A stretch of 48,686 nt of DNA from Anaerolineae bacterium (GTDB taxonomy: Bacteria; Chloroflexota; Anaerolineae; Anaerolineales; Villigracilaceae). Both the position numbers and the translations under genes were made by a program. Of the stretch, positions 1 to 8,600 are shown piece by piece; position 1 is the stretch's first letter, and the number at the start of each line of letters is the position of its first letter. Below the pieces are notes generated by a model, which saw nothing but the letters and a program-made list of their open reading frames with translations, did no database searches and was not told where the DNA came from. The stretch covers positions 1 through 48,686 of the forward strand of contig JASJYH010000009.1 of NCBI GenBank assembly GCA_030123675.1, written 5' to 3'.

Positions 1-84
1 TTCCTTATAAAAAGAGAAGACTCTGAACTTGAACGTTTACCGTATAATTGACATCGTTAACATCTATTGGTTCCCCGGCAAATA

Positions 85-112
85 GCATGAGGGCCTAAAA
101 AAGCCCTTATGC
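85..112 (+). other. Hairpin upstream of the first gene
   Basis: Inverted repeat with a 10-bp stem (85-94 with 103-112, one G-U wobble) around an 8-nt loop, about 40 nt before the start of the 153-1052 gene. No T-run follows on either strand, so it is not a standard intrinsic terminator. It may be a leader structure or the end of a transcript lying outside the window. Seen directly; the function is unknown. Confidence 0.35.
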
Positions 113-152
113 CGCTCCCAAGCCTAAAAATCCATTTATTGACGAGAATAAT

Positions 153-1052
153 ATGCTTGATATCGTAAAAATTCGTTCCTTTTCCAAGAAATTGTTTTCT
201 CAAAAAGCCGTTTTCGGAATAACTTCTTTTATACTTTTGACAGTTTTATTTTTGATTTTTCCTCCCCAAGCCGTAGATTGGCATCTTGGGTTTTATAAAG
301 TTTCTCAAAACCTTTTCCATCCATACGATATAGAACTATTTATTAATCCTCCTTGGATGGCCTTATTTATATATCCGTTTCGTTATTTATCGGAAAATAT
401 AGGCCTTGCAATTAATTCTAGCCTTAATTTTTTTATTATTGGATTATTAGTAATCAAAAGAAAAGGTAATATTTTATCTCTCACTCTAGCATTGACATCG
501 TATCCATTTATTTCAATGCTTGCAAATGGCAACATTGAATGGATTCCTGCTCTAGGTTTTATTCTCCAAGACAAATGGGGTCTCCCTCTTTTGCTGGTAA
601 AACCCCAAACCGGCATATTAGCCATAATGTCTTGGGATTCACTTAGAAATAACCATATATCATTTTTTGTTCCCACTATATTAATTATTAGCATGTCTTT
701 TATTGTTTGGGGAAACTGGCCAGTAAGAATGCTTGCAAACATTCAACATTTACAAGGCGTAGAACAAGGGTTGGCAAGTTGGAATTACTCTTTATTTCCG
801 TGGTCAATTCCCCTTGGTTTAGGACTACTATTCTATATTATCAAATTCAAATCCATTAATAGCGAAATATACGGAGTATTGGCAACTCTTTGTCTCGCTC
901 CCTACTTTGCACCATATTCACTTACAATTTCTTTTGCCTTAATAAGCGCTACCCATCATCGTATTGCTATTGCAGCTTGGATTTTACTTTGGGTCGTTCT
1001 GATCTTTACTAATTGGCCGTTTGTGAGTCAAGCCTTAGGTATTCTTCGCTAA
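153..1052 (+). CDS. GT-C-like polytopic membrane protein
   Basis: A 299-residue protein made almost wholly of hydrophobic segments, roughly eight of them, with a short basic N-terminus. The spacing of its aromatic and proline-rich loops resembles the DUF2029/GT87-type membrane glycosyltransferase superfamily (GT-C fold), but it is shorter than typical members (about 400 residues) and I see no clear catalytic Asp motif in the first loop. It is encoded in DNA visibly richer in A+T than the genes after 5.6 kb. The ATG at 153 has only a weak purine stretch before it. Other proteins of similar build lie at 25.6-29.9 kb and 37-40 kb. The enzymatic role is not established; membrane localisation is secure. 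Confidence 0.6.
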   Translation: MLDIVKIRSFSKKLFSQKAVFGITSFILLTVLFLIFPPQAVDWHLGFYKVSQNLFHPYDIELFINPPWMALFIYPFRYLSENIGLAINSSLNFFIIGLLVIKRKGNILSLTLALTSYPFISMLANGNIEWIPALGFILQDKWGLPLLLVKPQTGILAIMSWDSLRNNHISFFVPTILIISMSFIVWGNWPVRMLANIQHLQGVEQGLASWNYSLFPWSIPLGLGLLFYIIKFKSINSEIYGVLATLCLAPYFAPYSLTISFALISATHHRIAIAAWILLWVVLIFTNWPFVSQALGILR

Positions 1053-1125
1053 AAGCTAATTTGTTATCAAACCCCACGAACAGCACAGTAATTGGATTAT
1101 TTTCAGGGTTTTAGAATATTTGCCC

Positions 1126-1131
1126 TATAAT
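1126..1131 (+). promoter_or_regulatory. Possible -10 box for the methyltransferase
   Basis: A perfect TATAAT lies 64 nt before the ATG at 1196 in a short AT-rich gap. No convincing -35 element is seen at 16-18 nt; the nearest T-rich hexamer is 19 nt away. Weak support. Confidence 0.3.
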
Positions 1132-1195
1132 TAGCTAGGGAAGTATTTTATTAACATTTTCTCACTCGCCATGCCCTATTAACCTGGAAGTCTTG

Positions 1196-2146
1196 ATGAC
1201 AAAGCTCAGTGTGTTAGAGAAATATCGCCAGCCAGAAGTTGTCGATTTTTGGCGACAATTTAGTTTGCACGGACTACAAGCGGGGGAAGAAGAAATGTTA
1301 CGACGTTATGCCCCTATTACTGGAGAGGTATTGGATTTAGGATGTGGTTGTGGTCGAGCTATCTTATCTCTCGCACCTCGCGGCTTTCGGGTCATTGGGC
1401 TTGATATCTCCTTGGAAATGCTAACCGCAGCTCAGGATTTGTGCCGTCAACAAAATATAGAAGCAGGTTTAATTCAAGCGGATATGCGTGACCTCCCTTA
1501 CTCAAGTCAACACTACGACCTTGCTCTAATTTTTATAGCGGCACTTCAACATATACCAAATCGAGATGAACGTCAGCATGTTTTTGCCGAAATTGCACGT
1601 GCGCTAAAGCCAGAGGGTGTCTTACTACTAGCCCTAGACAACCTAGCGCCAGCACTCTGGTGTTATTGGTTTTGGGGGTGGCAAAAGCTTATTTCAACCA
1701 TAAAAAGTTACAAGCAAAAGAATAAAACCAGCCAATTTTCGGCACTGTTGGAAGGAGCTCGTAAAGGATCTACACAAGCTGATTTGCTATTATCTTCCCA
1801 ACGCGGTGGGATGAATTCAATAGCCTGGCATTTTCGCGGTGTAGCACGTACTCTCCGTTGGCGAACGTGGAACCATTTGATCGATTTAGGCCGTAAGTTA
1901 CATTTAATTCGAGGGGAAGTTGGTGACACCAAAGTTAATCAAGTCAGTTTAAAGGCGACGGCGGGAAAAATTTTTTATCATATTTATCAACATGACGAAC
2001 TCGTGGCGGACGCCAGGGCGGCAGGCTTAGAGTTATTGGGCTTTCATTCGAGTGAAGAATTGAGAACAACCCAGGAATTTCCATCCTACATTCGCAAGCG
2101 GGAAAAACAAGTGATGTATGCCTTCCGGCGTCCACCATTTAGATAG
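1196..2146 (+). CDS. Class I SAM-dependent methyltransferase
   Basis: Rossmann-fold methyltransferase of 316 residues. Motif I reads VLDLGCGCGRAILSL (about residues 45-59), followed by the acidic end of strand 2 (VIGLDIS), motif II/III around QADMRDLPY, and the post-motif LALIFIAALQHIP, the usual Methyltransf_11/25 pattern. The second half (about 170-260) is a long basic insertion and is not recognised. The substrate cannot be told from sequence. A TTG directly precedes the ATG; the ATG at 1196 was chosen because GGAAG at 1186-1190 sits at proper spacing. The gene ends in TAG, showing that TAG is an ordinary stop in this genome. It stands alone, with a gene-poor stretch downstream. Confidence 0.8.
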   Translation: MTKLSVLEKYRQPEVVDFWRQFSLHGLQAGEEEMLRRYAPITGEVLDLGCGCGRAILSLAPRGFRVIGLDISLEMLTAAQDLCRQQNIEAGLIQADMRDLPYSSQHYDLALIFIAALQHIPNRDERQHVFAEIARALKPEGVLLLALDNLAPALWCYWFWGWQKLISTIKSYKQKNKTSQFSALLEGARKGSTQADLLLSSQRGGMNSIAWHFRGVARTLRWRTWNHLIDLGRKLHLIRGEVGDTKVNQVSLKATAGKIFYHIYQHDELVADARAAGLELLGFHSSEELRTTQEFPSYIRKREKQVMYAFRRPPFR

Positions 2147-3059
2147 TAGTCTTTGAATTTTTGGCAAGTTTATCCATCCCTATACCCTTAATATTTCCGT
2201 GGACATTTCCGACCCTTTCCAATACACCGTGTGCAACAATTTTATCAATGGGCTCCTTCAAATATTAAATACTTTGGCCCGCCCAATATAAATTTTTCCA
2301 ATCCTTGCCTTGCATATGTCGCTCATGGTTAGCATTTAATAACCGTTCAGAAATTCGGTAGTCACCCTGGCGCCAATCCCTGGGAATAAAGCGGGGAACG
2401 TGAAAGGGAAGTTTATACTCGCGACACAAATCCAAAAGCAACTTGGGTTTAGAATGCAAATATATTGCGGGTGGTGACTCGAGGCCGGTGTATACATTTC
2501 TATCTTCTAATTGATACAAAGATTTACACTTTTCTTAAATGGCGGATTATTGATCTTTAAGTTTGTCTAAAAAATAGCACGCCTGGCTATCAAGCAGCGA
2601 CATAATGCCTCCAAATAGCAAGTAATCTGCCACCAGAATCTATGCTAGCGGCCACTAATGACCCGAATGAGGTTGTATTGTCGCCCAATCCGACCACATC
2701 GGGGAGTAGTGTGTATGCACGGCTGAGACATTTGTCGAGCCTTTCTCCAACATTTTGCTTGACAACGATATTGTTCTGAAAATATGTGAGCATATAATAT
2801 TGAATGCTGTGCGCATCACGGTAAATACAGCCAAACATTCAGCCGTTATAGGGTTTGATGCAATAACATTTCTAAATCCAAGTATCGATGGTTTTTTTCT
2901 AGTTGAGAATAGATTTGAATTGTTTTTCGATAAAGGTTGCCATAAGTTATCCAGTCGTCGTCAAATCGTTTTTAACTTTCACCGTAGATGAGGGGAATCT
3001 AAGTTGTGTAATTATATTTCCAGCGGGATTCAAAATTCTAGAAGTTGAAACCTGCTCTA
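2147..3059. other. Gene-poor stretch between the methyltransferase and the eroded operon
   Basis: About 900 nt with no frame I can identify. Short open frames exist on both strands (minus 2265-2519, minus 2590-2838, plus 2755-2991) but none has a good ribosome binding site or a recognisable domain. Since the operon to its right is decaying, this may hold further remnants of old genes. No tRNA, repeat or mobile-element signature was seen. Confidence 0.4.
2265..2519 (-). other. Short open frame, possibly a C-terminal gene remnant
   Basis: An 84-codon frame with TTG as its only possible start and no Shine-Dalgarno; an in-frame TAA lies a few codons upstream. The composition is protein-like (charged and aromatic residues well mixed, for example KPKLLLDLCREYKLPFHVPR), unlike the low-complexity shadow frames nearby, so it may be the tail of a degraded gene. 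A loose resemblance to ChbG/YdjC-type carbohydrate deacetylases came to mind but is too weak to name. Unrecognised. Confidence 0.2.
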
Positions 3060-3959
3060 TCAAATGGCCGATTGATTACTCTTTTTATGTAATTCTGGGA
3101 AGTATTTATTTTGAAAAGGGTTCATCGCTGGACGGCGCATTTCTACGCGTGAGAAATTCTCAAAAAACGAGAGTGCCTTAAAGGCAGGTAAATGCGGATC
3201 GCTTTCATGGATATTTTCCGCATACGTGTCTAAATTTGGATACTGCTTATCCAGATGCCGCAAGAGCTGCGTACCGACTTCGACTGCATTCCCTTGTTCT
3301 GTATGCATTATTAGATGGCTAAGGGAGAATTTATGGAGACGAAACACCAGCCAGCCAGCGCCTCCATCTGGCATCCGGATGCGCAGACCCATTGTGTTTG
3401 GAGCGTTTCGCATCGATGCGATGGCTGTGATCCAGGAAAGATGATTGGGGTAAGATTGCAATGTTTGTACAGCTTCATCTTTTTCCAACTACTTCACTCT
3501 CCCGGATAGTGGCTCAGTAATGGGCTGCGGCGCACGACGGAGGACAAGGTATTTATCTGCAACTTGAAAGCCTTTTTTCAAAAACAAGTTGTACGCAGGT
3601 TCGTTGTTGCTGATGACTTCCAGGTGGGTTTCACCCAGCTCGAGTGCATCAGCATTCTCTAACATATAATTCATCATCGCTTCGCCTACGCCCCCTCGCC
3701 GGGTAACTGGTAGCACACCCAAGCGCGTAATCCATGTCAAATTCTGGCGCACACCTAACATTCCCAGGCCAAGAACTTCGTGGTCCGTAGTCCGTGCCAC
3801 ACAAGAACGCCCCAAGTCAACGTCGAAATCATCCACATAGTTTTGCAACCGTTCAGCGTTCATGGGCATGGGTACCAAGTAGTCCACCCTGGTCTGATTA
3901 TAAAGATCGGTTAGTTCCTCTATGCTATATTCAGCAGCTGATAAAAGTTCAACTGTCAT
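3060..3959 (-). pseudogene. Two-domain GNAT acetyltransferase interrupted by in-frame TAG
   Basis: The N-terminal part (156 residues from the ATG at 3959) is a GNAT acetyltransferase domain: TRLGVLPVTRRGGVGEAMM is the acetyl-CoA-binding motif A, and NNEPAYNLFLKKGF is motif B. A TAG at 3489-3491 ends it. The very next codon (TTG, 3486-3488) continues the same frame for 142 residues with WLVFRLHKFSLSHLIMHTE-type sequence that I recognise as the usual second domain of about 300-residue Chloroflexota GNAT proteins. One base change, most simply TGG to TAG because family members often have Trp-Leu here, would restore one protein. The start ATG overlaps the TGA of the upstream response regulator (ATGA), so the two were translationally coupled. 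The GNAT domain alone might still fold and act. Confidence 0.75.
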
Positions 3960-4333
3960 GCAGCTTTGCTTTTTTCGAGTGTGGTGTCTATGATTTCGAC
4001 CAATTGCACCAGTCTAAAAGGTTTACATAAATAGCCATCCAGATCATAGGCCTTGACTGTATCTCGGGCGACCTCTTCAGGCCAAGCAGTTAACACAATA
4101 ATCGGGACTTTCTTCAATTTGGGTTCATTTCGCAACCACCCAGACAGTATTTGTCCATCCGCGTCAGGCAGGCCCAAATCAAGCAGGATCAATTCAGGTT
4201 GGAACCTGAGCGCCAATTCCTATCCTTTTTTGGCAGTATTAGCCCCCATAAGCTCATGCCCTTGTGAGGTAGTTATTTTTTTAACGAGGGCTAGATTATC
4301 TTCGATATCTTCAACATACAATATTTTTGCCAT
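3956..4333 (-). pseudogene. Single-domain response regulator interrupted by in-frame TAG
   Basis: Reading from the ATG at 4331-4333, the frame begins MAKILYVEDIEDNLALVKK, the start of a CheY-like receiver with the acidic pair at residues 8-9, then meets TAG at 4220-4222 (codon 38). The same frame then resumes and supplies the rest: ILLDLGLPDADG with the phosphoacceptor Asp at position 52, IIVLTAW, and the conserved Lys in YLCKPFR. The total of 125 codons is a normal receiver length. CAG to TAG would explain the stop (GxE/QxAL is usual here). Restarting at the TTG at 4214-4216 would lack the acidic pocket and strand 1, so it could not be a working receiver. It lies between the M20 gene (30-nt gap) and the GNAT gene (ATGA overlap). 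Confidence 0.8.
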
Positions 4334-4363
4334 GGCATCTCTTTCACAAATTTAATAATTTGC

Positions 4364-5476
4364 CTACCAATCTCGCAGCAATGCAGCTGTGAGACTAGCA
4401 CGCTCAGGCAAGCTCTTGATTAAAACGTACTCATCGTCCAGAATGAAATCCTTCGCCACAGCCCCCTAACCCGTCTAGGACAGGCACTCCCAGTGGTGCA
4501 ATAATATTTGCATCGGATGCACTGCCAGAACCGCCCGCTTTGATCTCCTGGCCAATTCCTTTGGCAATGCCATATGCTTTATCAAATGCAGCTTCTATTA
4601 TGTCGTTAAACGGCAAAGGAGGGCGATTCAAATTGCAATTTATTTCAATTAGAATATCTTCTAAAGCGAGTGTAATCGAGTTCAAAAATTCTTCAACTCG
4701 TCTATATTCGCTGACCTGCATGATACGAATATCACCATCTGCTTCAGCATAGGCCGGAACAACATTGATTGCCCGCCCGCCATGTACAGCACCGATTTTG
4801 ATTGTTGTGCCTTTTTCATAATCAGTTAAATCTTGGATGGCAACGATATGCTTCGCCAACTCTGCAATCGCATTAAGACCTTTTTCATGTTCGCCGCCAG
4901 AGTGGGCAGCACGCCCCTGGACCTTGATTTTAATTTTCCAGTCCCTTTTCTCCAGGTCAATAAGTCGCCTTCGGGGTCAGAGGGTTCATGCACCAACGCC
5001 AGTTCGGCTTCTTTCGCCAGCTTCTCAATAATTTCGCGCGACTCGTAACTGCCTGCCTCTTCATCAGTATTGTAGAATGCTGTTATTGGCCGAGCAGGCA
5101 TTTGGTCAGCTTCTTGAAGCGCTGCGATTGCGGTTAAGGTGATGACCAGGCCGCTTTTCATATCCAGAACACCCGGGCCAAAAATCTTGTCATCCTTTTC
5201 CTTGAAGGGCATACTCGCCAAAATCCCCAAAGGATAGACTGTATCTAAATGGCCAATCAGTAATATAGCGCCTGGCCCCTGGCCCCAACGCGCGATGATT
5301 TGGTCACCTACATCTGATTTTGAAACAATCTCGATTTCCGCCCCTAATTTTTTTGTTTCACGGGCCACAATCGCACCTAGCCTATTAACAACTGTCCTTT
5401 CATGGGTTGGGGATCCGATGTCTACCAACTCTTTGAGCAAAGCTATCATTTCAGGAGTGCGTGTTGTAAGATCCAT
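4364..5476 (-). pseudogene. M20-family metallopeptidase with two frameshifts
   Basis: The N-terminal 200 or so residues carry the M20/glutamate-carboxypeptidase-like motifs LIGHLDTVYPLG (Zn ligand His, catalytic Asp), GPGVLDMKSGL (bridging Asp) and NTDEEAGSYES (catalytic and ligand Glu). At about 4935-4945 one A appears to be missing from the run after the GGA codon, and the correct continuation (KVQGRAAHSGGEHEKGLNAI, dimerisation domain) lies in another frame open to about 4431. At about 4434-4442 an extra G shifts the frame again, and the last segment (DDEYVLIKSLPERASLTAAL, ending RDW) runs to a TAG at 4364. Repairing both changes gives about 370 residues, the normal family size. As it stands, the Zn ligand His after GEGF is close to a premature end. 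It is the first gene of the eroded operon. Confidence 0.85.
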
Positions 5477-5680
5477 GTTGGAGATAAGGTATTTTTTTCT
5501 TTATTTCTGATTGAAAAACACTATATCATGCCAGCCTTTTTTCTAGTATTGTATTTTCGTTTGAGTCTAGAATATCAACTCACAGGGCTAAATTTTCAAT
5601 TCTGTTATTAATATGTATGAAAGACCCGCGTAATGGTATATATGCTCTATAAACATTTGTCAGACAAATGGAGTTTTGCC

Positions 5681-8600
5681 ATGCAAGAAACTATAAACAA
5701 TCTTCAACCATTCGCCAACCTTGAAAGTGCTTGTCAAGGCACGCTTGCTTACATGCATCAAATACTAGGTTTTCGGCTGTGGATGATTGGAAGAGTACAG
5801 GCCGATGACTGGTCTGTTCTACACATTGAAGATTTTGGATATGATGTAGATGATGAGTCAATCGTTCCATGGGCGGAATCCTTCTTTTCAAAATATATTG
5901 CCGGAGATGGTCCAAGGATAGTTCCCTCCCTCAACGGGCTTTCGATCGATTCACCGAGTGGAAAACAATTATCGGTCGGTGCTTACGTCGGGGTACCCAT
6001 AACCAATGAAGATGGGACACTATTAGGGTCTCTCATGGCAATCGATCCAGATGCGCAACCGGAGTCAATTATCGATCATATACCATTAATTGAATTGATT
6101 GCACGATTGCTTGGAACTATATTTGCGGCAGATCTTAAGGAAATTTCTAAACCGGAGATTCGGGAATTACCGATAATAAATGAAGAAAAGCAAACCGAAG
6201 TTGTGGAACCTGATACAGAGGAGATGGAACGACGTAATCTCGGGGATTATCTTGATACCCTTCTTCTAAATATGCCTGTTGGGTTAGCCATCCTTGAAGG
6301 TCCGGAATTTCGATATTTTCGGGTCAATCAGTTACTGGCTGAGATCAATGGGGTCCCAATCGAAGATCATATCGGCAAGACCCTGGCTGAGGTTCTCCCG
6401 GATGCAGCTCCTGATATATTGCCAGGACTGCGTCAGGTTATGGAGAGGGGCGTTCCTAGCCCGCAACGAGAATTCAGCACGCGTTTACCAAATAACCCTC
6501 AGGAGGATCGTCATTTTATAGATGCTTTTATCCCTATCATTGGAGAAGATGGAGAGGCACGGGCGGTGGGCGCTATCGTGATTGACATCAGTGAACGGGT
6601 TCGGATGGAAGAAGCGTTGCGAGAGAGCGAGGCCCGCTTTCAGCAATTTGCTGAGGCAATTGATGACGTGTTCGCCATCTCTGACGTGAAGAGCAGGGCT
6701 ATTATTTATGCCAGCCCTGCATACGAGCGAATTTGGGGTCATTCTGTGCAAGAGCTTTATGAAGATCCCAGTTTGTGGAATGAGGCTATTCACCCCGATG
6801 ATCGCCAACGTGCCAAAGAATCTTGGAACAGAATGGTAGTGCAAGGTGGGGTCTACGAAGAAGAATACCGGGTGATAAGCCCGGATGGCGTAGCAAATTG
6901 GGTCCGAGAGCGAGGCTTCCCAATCCGGGATGAGAGTGGAAAGGTTTATCGCGTCGCAGTGGTTGTCCAGGACATCACTCAACAAGTCCAAATAAAAGCA
7001 GAGCTAGAACTCAATAAAGAACTATTCCAGACCATTATGGATGAATCTAACCTGTCTATATATGTGAAAAAGGCAGAGGATTTATCTCATGTATGGGTGA
7101 GTAAAGGATTTGAGGAAGCTACTGGAATTGATCGTAATGAAGCACTCGGAAAAACCAATCGTGAGCTGTTCGGAGAGGAACTCGGATTAAAATTCGATGT
7201 TACCGATTGGCAGGTATTAAGTGGTAAAAGGGTAGAACTAGAAGAATCTCCTGATGGAATAAATACCTATTGGTCACAAAAATTTCCAATAAAATTGAGT
7301 GATGGTCAAACTTATTTGTGTGGGATAGGGACAGATATTACTGATCGCAAGCGTACTGAGAAGGAGCTTGAGGAGAGTGAGGAACGATTTCGGGATTTAT
7401 ACAACCATGCCCCAGCCGCCTATATTGCAGTTGGTAAAAACACGCTAATTAACCGCGTAAACCAGCGAACGGCAGACTTGCTAGGCTATGACATTGACGA
7501 ATTGATCGGTCGTCCGATCTTCGATTTTTACGCGGATACTCCAGATGGGTTAACAAAAGCCCGCAAGGTGTTTCGACGTTTCATGTCCGGGGAGCCCACC
7601 CATGACGTGGAGTTACAAATGCGCCGAGCCGATGGAAAGATTATCTGGATCTCACTCAATGTTAATCCGGTGCTGAACGGGAAGGGAGATATTGTAGAGT
7701 CGCGTTCTATCGTTATAGATATCACGGCACGGATGCAGGCAAAGGCGCAGCTGGAAGAAAGTGAGACTCGTTTCAAGCAAATTACTGAAGCGATTGATGA
7801 AGTAGTTACCATTTCTGACATTGAGACATCGTCTGTCTTATATGCCAGCCCAGCATTTGAGAAAATATGGGGACGATCAGTACAGCAGCTTTATGACGAC
7901 TTTAATATTTGGGATGAGGCTATCCACTCAGATGACCTTAAGCGCGTCCAAAAATCCTTTTTGAATATGGTGAAGGACGAATCCATTTTTGACGAAGAAT
8001 ACCGGGTGATGCGTCCGGATGGAACTACTCGTTGGGTTCATGATCAGGGTTACCTTATCTACGATGAGAGCGGTGAGATCTACCGTATTGCCGGAAAAGT
8101 GCAGGATATCACTTTGCGCAAACAGGCGGAGAACGCGCTTAAAGAAAGTGAGGAGCGCTTTAAACAAATTGCCGATGTGATAGATGATGTATTTGTAATT
8201 TCTGATGTAATACCAGACGTCAAAAATGGCTTAAAGAGCGGGGCAATCTTGTATGCCAACCCAGCTTATGAAAAGCACTGGGGAAGATCTTTGGAGGAAC
8301 TCTACGATAATATCCTAGTGTGGTACGAGGCTATACACCCTGATGATCGCGAGTGGGTTTTGAAATCTTGGAAACGTATGTTGGTCCAGGGTGACCCGTT
8401 CGAGGAGCAATTCCGGGTTATCCACTCCGACGGGTCCGTACACTGGGTTCTAAGTCGAGGCTACCCTGTTCACGACGAAAAAGGGAAAACTTATCGGTCC
8501 GTAGGTATTGCCCAGGATATCACAGAAAAAGTAAACGCAGAAAAATCTTTGCATGAGAGCGAGGAGCGCTTCAAGCAAATTGCTGATGCGAGTGATGATG

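Noticed and set aside
29-48. TTGAAC/TATAAT near the left edge as a promoter
   Set aside because: The spacing is 8 nt, too short for sigma-70 recognition.
3060-4333. Genome-wide reassignment of TAG
   Set aside because: Several intact genes in the window (methyltransferase, MsrB, GldG-like) end with TAG at the expected family length.
4930-4945. Programmed -1 frameshift in the M20 gene
   Set aside because: The sequence around the shift does not fit the X XXY YYZ slippery heptamer and I see no strong downstream structure; a second indel and neighbouring stops make decay simpler.
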